From the NCBI GenBank assembly GCA_016801845.1, contig CM028912.1, positions 17,730,001 to 17,794,000 of the forward strand: DNA of 64,000 bases. Reading direction: 5' to 3'. The notes beneath the pieces are model-generated. The model searched no databases and was not told the DNA's origin. It saw only the letters and a program-made list of their open reading frames with translations. The position numbers and the translations under genes are program-made. The stretch is from Polydactylus sextarius (lineage: Eukaryota > Chordata > Actinopteri > Polynemidae). This document shows, one piece after another, positions 59,859 to 64,000 of the stretch; position 1 is the first letter of the stretch; the number at the start of each line of letters is the position of its first letter.

Positions 59859-60600
59859 GTAAGTAAGTAAGTAAGTAAATAAACTTTATTTCTATAGCAC
59901 TTTTCACAGATAAAATCACACAGAAGTGCTTTACAATAAACGTGCAAAGTGGGATAACAAGACAATTTAAGTAACACAACATAAGATGATAATTTAAAAT
60001 ATTTATAAAACATATCTAAAAGTAATATAACCAAATAGCCAGTCAACTAAAAGCTTGTCTAAATAAAGGTGTCTTTACTTGTTTTTTAAAAGTCAACAGA
60101 GTCAGACAGACGCAAAGACACAGGCAGAGCATTCCACAACTGAGGGGTGACAGACTGGAAAGCACAGTCACCTCTAGTTTTATAATGTGTTTTGGGCACT
60201 ACCAAAAGCTTTTGACCTGAAGTGATTGTCCTGAGGATTAAGGGGTTAACACAGTTTGCAAATGTATTTAGGGACTTGGCCATGTAATGCTCTGAGAGTC
60301 AAAACTAAATTTTAAAATCAATATGGAGTTTGACTGGAAGCCAGTGTAAAGCAGATAAAACTGGGGAAATGTGATCATGTTTATGCACACCTGTTAAAAG
60401 CCTTCAGCCCTGCTGCAGTATTCTGAACAATCTGCAAACGATTCAAAGAGCCCTTGTTCAAACACATAAAAAGAGAGTTGCAATAATCTAATCATAATGA
60501 AATAAAATCGTGTATAATCAGCTCCAGGTCAGAGTTTGAGACAATGGTCTTAAGTTTGGAAATGTTCCTCATGAAAAAAGCAGTTTTTTTATCAGATGCC
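59859..60600 (-). mobile_element. LINE (L2/Rex1-like), 5'-truncated, reverse transcriptase C-terminus
   Basis: The minus strand reads, with few breaks, AFFMRNISKLKTIVSNSDL, then DYCNSLFMCLNKGSLNRLQ and IVQNTAA, then WLPVKLHIDFKF, then KTRGDCAFQSVTPQLWNALP and SLRLSDSVDFFKKQ. These are the standard final blocks of reverse transcriptases of the L2/Rex1-like group (HLRNI.KI, DYCNALL, RLQ.VQNAAAR, LHWLPV..RI.FK, LWN.LP..IR). After the coding end come AGCACTTCTGTGTG, GTGCTATAGAAATAAAGTTT and a (TTAC)n tail at 59859-59881. A 5'-truncated body with a short tandem tail is the normal form of a LINE insertion. In-frame stops show it is inactive. Confidence 0.85.
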
Positions 60601-61130
60601 TTGCATGGTTCCAAAATTCCTGATGCCCGACTGTGGAGCACAATGACCCAAGGTATTGCTTTATAGGGGCATGTTGCTCCAAAATCTTTATTGCTGTAAA
60701 ACATTAATGCTGTCATGATAGAGGTGGAAGATATCTTTGACAAGGCAAACACAATGAACATATTGCTTATTGTGTTTTTTGACAATGGTTTATGCAATGA
60801 AAAAATCCATCCGGTGTCTTTGATTCTCTTAATTGTGTTGTGCACTATAGGTGCTGTCATATCCAACACCCTACTGATCTTTCTTTGAGGAACATTAATT
60901 TAAACATTCCAATTATTTTCTCACAGATTTGTTGGCAAACTGACAGTCCCTGGCCCAAGAACAAGGCATTTGCAAGACGTTGTTTATGTACCAGATCATG
61001 ATCATGATCACCTTTTTTACCGGCCCTACATGGCCCTGTCCCAACTTTGTTTTAATGTGTTGCAGACCTTAATAGATGGAATGGTATATTTACAAATGAA
61101 ATGAGGTTTGCCAAAAACTGGGATTGTAAA
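60601..61130. repeat. Probable DNA-transposon or LINE-linked remnant
   Basis: The right part, GGCCCTGTCCCAACTTTGTT, TTAATGTGTTGCAGACC, CAAATGAAATGAGGTTTGCC and ACTGGGATTGTA, resembles a widespread fish element with TCCCAACTTTTTT.. ATGTGTTGCAG and a terminal GGGGTTGTA. A palindrome GATCATGATCATGATC is at 60994-61009. The left part could still belong to the adjacent LINE. Boundaries are uncertain. Confidence 0.4.
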
Positions 61131-63045
61131 TGACATTGAAATCTGATATGACCCGAAGGATTCACAACACAACTCATTACATTATTATTACAAGTGCATT
61201 AGTCATACAGTGTTACAGACACCAAGACCTTGTTAGTGCTGACAAAGACATCAATATGCCCTGACCTGATCAGTTTGTGTCACAGCATGGTAAACACAGT
61301 GAAAGCTGTGAAATGATGAAGCCACATTATTGCTTACTTTCATAAAGTGATTGCACTATGATGCGTGGGGAGGTTAGGGGAAAGAGTAGTGCCAAGTATC
61401 CCAGCACCATTATTTAGCACTACATTACCTCCCATCCCATCCCTATTAGCAGGTACAGATGGTGCTCCTCTTTCCACTTAAAGGTGCTCACAGCTGGCAA
61501 AACTGAACTACGTCTGGATTTTGGCCATTCACAAAGCAGACCAGATGGAGGAAAGTCAATCTATTAGCACACGAGTGTGCCCAAGCATGAACGTACACAC
61601 ACTTGTATAGGTGTATACATGCGTTATGGGACAAATTCAAAAGAAAAAGAAGAAACTTCTAACAATGGGTTAAAAGGGAGAATTGAAACACCATAGCATT
61701 ATATTGATAATTGCAAATAAATTATTCTTGTATTCATTTTTTACAATACAAAGTGGTGTGACAATGAATTATCAGCAGCTGTATTGTACATTTTGTACAG
61801 ACATTCTTGGTCCCCAGAGGATGAATCCCAATTAGTGATCTGTATTCTTCCTACACACTGCCACATGCATTTCAGACTGAAGTCTGTCCACAATCACTGG
61901 ATGAACTGTTTATACAGTTTGGTGAGTTCATTGCCTTTGTGATCTTTGAAGATTTCCTACCTTTTCACACAGCAACACATAAACATTTTACAATATTTTT
62001 GGTTTATGACCACATCATTTAAAAATGAATGACACTGTTTCCAAACTTTTCAGTATATTTAGTAGAGTTTGTTTCAGTGCTTTTATTTTCATCATTTATT
62101 TTAGTGTACTGTTTACCAAACAGCTTCAGGTGCATTGTCTGCACACTGTGGACTGGAGTCCACAGACCCTAATTTGCATGTAGCACTCAGCCCTGATTTG
62201 TAATCTGCAAACAGCATATTAAATATGCTGTATAAATGTAAATATAAATGTGAATATGTTGTTTGTTGTATTAAATGGATGAAATTTACCTTGGACTGTT
62301 ATGATAAGCTACAAAGATGCAAGCTGTGTAAATATCTTAGTCAATCAAGGCCTTTGTATTTGGTGAATAAATGTACCAAAGCCCTTTCAGTTTGATATCA
62401 TTTAATTCTGAGGGAAAGACAATAAAACCAACAACCCGTATGTGCACTGAGGAAAAAGCAATAAAAATATTGTAATAAAAACAAGCAAACAAAAAAGCAA
62501 CAAAAGTTCAATGCACATCACAGAGCCTGGGTTTAATAGGTCTTCTATTTTGTTTTTCTGTAGAAGTCTTTTTATTGTAGGTTTTCAGGCTAGATGAAAG
62601 CCAGGTTTTTCTGATGGATCAGTTGTTTTTACCCACATACAATACCTTATGCTTGCAGTGTCCATGATTTGACTTCAGTCTGGGACCTTTGTTCTGTGTG
62701 TACGCTTGTTCTGACTCCCTGTCTTCTCTGTCTTCTGAACATCTATGTCTACCTAAGGATGAACGAAGGCGCACATGATGAATGTGAAGCGCTGCAGGAA
62801 TCCTTTTCTCATAAACAAATAATTTCACGATACATTGCAAATGCTGACCTCGTCTCAGTCATGGCTTGTGGGCACCAGGTTTGGCCTGTCCCTTGTCTGC
62901 CCGAGGAGCAGCTGGCCCTCCCTGTAAAAACTGCCAAGCCACTGTCTCCAGGCAACACGCTCAGAGGCCACCTGTCATTTTGGATCAATGAACACACCTG
63001 CACACCCACCTGTCCACAGTCTTGTCACATGGCGAGACGAAAGGA
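61131..63045. other. Non-coding DNA; low-repeat blocks at about 61300-61560 and 62780-63030
   Basis: No functional exon was identified. The two sub-blocks are less AT-rich and free of simple repeats, so they are weak candidates for conserved non-coding sequence. A 164-codon plus-strand frame (62669-63163) runs into the GA repeat and is not supported as a gene. Confidence 0.3.
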
Positions 63046-63054
63046 AAGAGAGAC

Positions 63055-63095
<41 letters not shown>

Positions 63096-63127
63096 GAGAG
63101 AGAGAGAAAGAGCGAGAGAGAGAGAGC
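63046..63127. repeat. (GA)n-rich low-complexity tract
   Basis: AG/GA dinucleotides with GACA and GCGA interruptions. It encodes only Arg/Glu or Ser/Leu artefacts. Confidence 0.95.
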
Positions 63128-63291
63128 AAGATTGGGACTCATCCTGGGTGGTTGATGACCTGATTCTCAATGAATGGATGGCTCTGAATAGCCTGATTTA
63201 AAGAGACAAGATTGAGGTTGACAGACCTGAGAGAGGGCTGTGTATGGCTGTGAATGTTTGGGTAATTATGACAGATGCTGCTTTTATCTGT

Positions 63292-63294
<3 letters not shown>

Positions 63295-63331
<37 letters not shown>
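63295..63331. repeat. (TA)18 microsatellite
   Basis: Uninterrupted TA dinucleotides. Confidence 0.95.
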
Positions 63332-63334
<3 letters not shown>

Positions 63335-64000
63335 ATTCACCAAGATGATTGTTTGCAAACACACATCTCTTTCTCATGAACTACTACTCATACATCAAAC
63401 CGCACATCATCTGCTTTTTTTTGTTCTTTCAGTGTGTCATACCCATTAATTTAATTTGGATTCATCCACTGTGAGACAGATGACTGACAGCTCATGCTCA
63501 GCTAAACTGTTAATAGACTGGAAAAACTTAATTGCTCCTAATACTGGCAGTTGATGTACATATCAGCCCTGGAATCTTTTTTCTTAATGGATGCATCAGT
63601 GACCTTAAAATATAGTGATTGTGCTTTGTCTTGTACAAACACACTAATGTGATGAACAGCCTGAAGGGCTGTAATTGAAATGGACATTATTGTCACAATT
63701 AATGTATTATTAATTCAAATGACTGATATATGTTTAAATAATGAGTTATGTTGTGTAAACTCAGAATTATTTCCAATCATTATCTAAGGAAGTTGTAGTT
63801 TTTAAATATGTGCAGCGAAATGTACATTTTGTTTTGTGTTTTTTTTCTTTGATATCACTGCCTGAAAGTCAGCACAGAAGCACAAATTTAGCTCCTTTTC
63901 CAACTCTGGCAGTTTAAGCCTGCCTAAGAAAAACGAGACAGGATTTGAATCAAAAAGTTGGAAATGGAAGAGGTTTTTCCAGATCACTAACTGTCTTCTG
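63332..64000. other. No recognisable feature
   Basis: AT-rich sequence to the window end without exon or repeat signals. Confidence 0.4.

Noticed and set aside
60994..61009. 16-bp palindrome GATCATGATCATGATC as a possible operator
   Set aside because: It is a short tandem GATCAT repeat inside probable transposon debris, and its self-complementarity follows from the unit.
62669..63163. 164-codon plus-strand frame
   Set aside because: It ends in the GA microsatellite and shows no recognisable domain, signal peptide or splice logic.

Overview
The window looks like chromosomal DNA of a teleost fish, probably a percomorph. It is AT-rich and dense in dinucleotide microsatellites. It carries old Tc1-like, hAT-like and Crypton-like transposon remnants, fragments of LINEs of the RTE/Rex3 and L2-like types, and a tRNA-derived SINE. 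It also holds a decayed copy of a USP37-like deubiquitinase, a family I know to be multi-copy in fish. No prokaryotic, viral or organellar gene set is present, and I found no tRNA or rRNA gene. Family assignments come from recalled protein and repeat motifs, not from searches.

Left edge (1-7.1 kb): the only part that looks genic. A CpG-dense block at about 3.96-4.88 kb resembles a promoter, with a likely non-coding first exon on the minus strand ending at 4673. Just upstream of it on the same strand is a good polyadenylation signal (5281-5286) and a probable terminal coding exon (5971-6072) of a second minus-strand gene, so the two units lie head to tail. Neither protein could be named.

Middle (7-49 kb): I could support no functional exon. 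The DNA is a gene desert or a very long intron. It contains (i) a tract of repeats at 10.3-11.3 kb, including two back-to-back perfect hairpins and a SINE; (ii) a hAT-like non-autonomous element (14615-15626) with a perfect 8-bp target duplication; (iii) a Tc1 remnant beside it; (iv) a retroposon-like repeat present three times (16.8, 19.9 and 52.2 kb), one copy inserted inside another repeat; (v) a nearly full-length but dead Tc1 element (27779-29389) with TA target sites and IR/DR ends; and (vi) LINE and Tc1 scraps at 41.9-42.6 kb. Between them are low-repeat blocks rich in homeodomain-like and octamer-like motifs (22.6-23.4, 30.6-31.1, 32.4-32.8 and 39.4-39.8 kb), which could be regulatory.

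Right part (49-64 kb): a minus-strand USP37-like pseudogene (49344-51168) keeps recognisable Cys and His boxes but has frame breaks, an in-frame stop and no obvious catalytic Asp. Next to it is a minus-strand tyrosine-recombinase pseudogene of the Crypton/DUF3504 type (52585-53742) that retains its HxxR and Tyr motifs. LINE remnants (58.5 and 59.9-60.6 kb) and microsatellites follow.

I see no operon-like or cooperating gene system and no clear evidence of an undescribed biological system. The items most worth checking are the Crypton-like recombinase relic with an X-box-like palindrome over its start codon, the USP37-like relic, the perfect inverted repeats, and the unnamed terminal exon at 6 kb.
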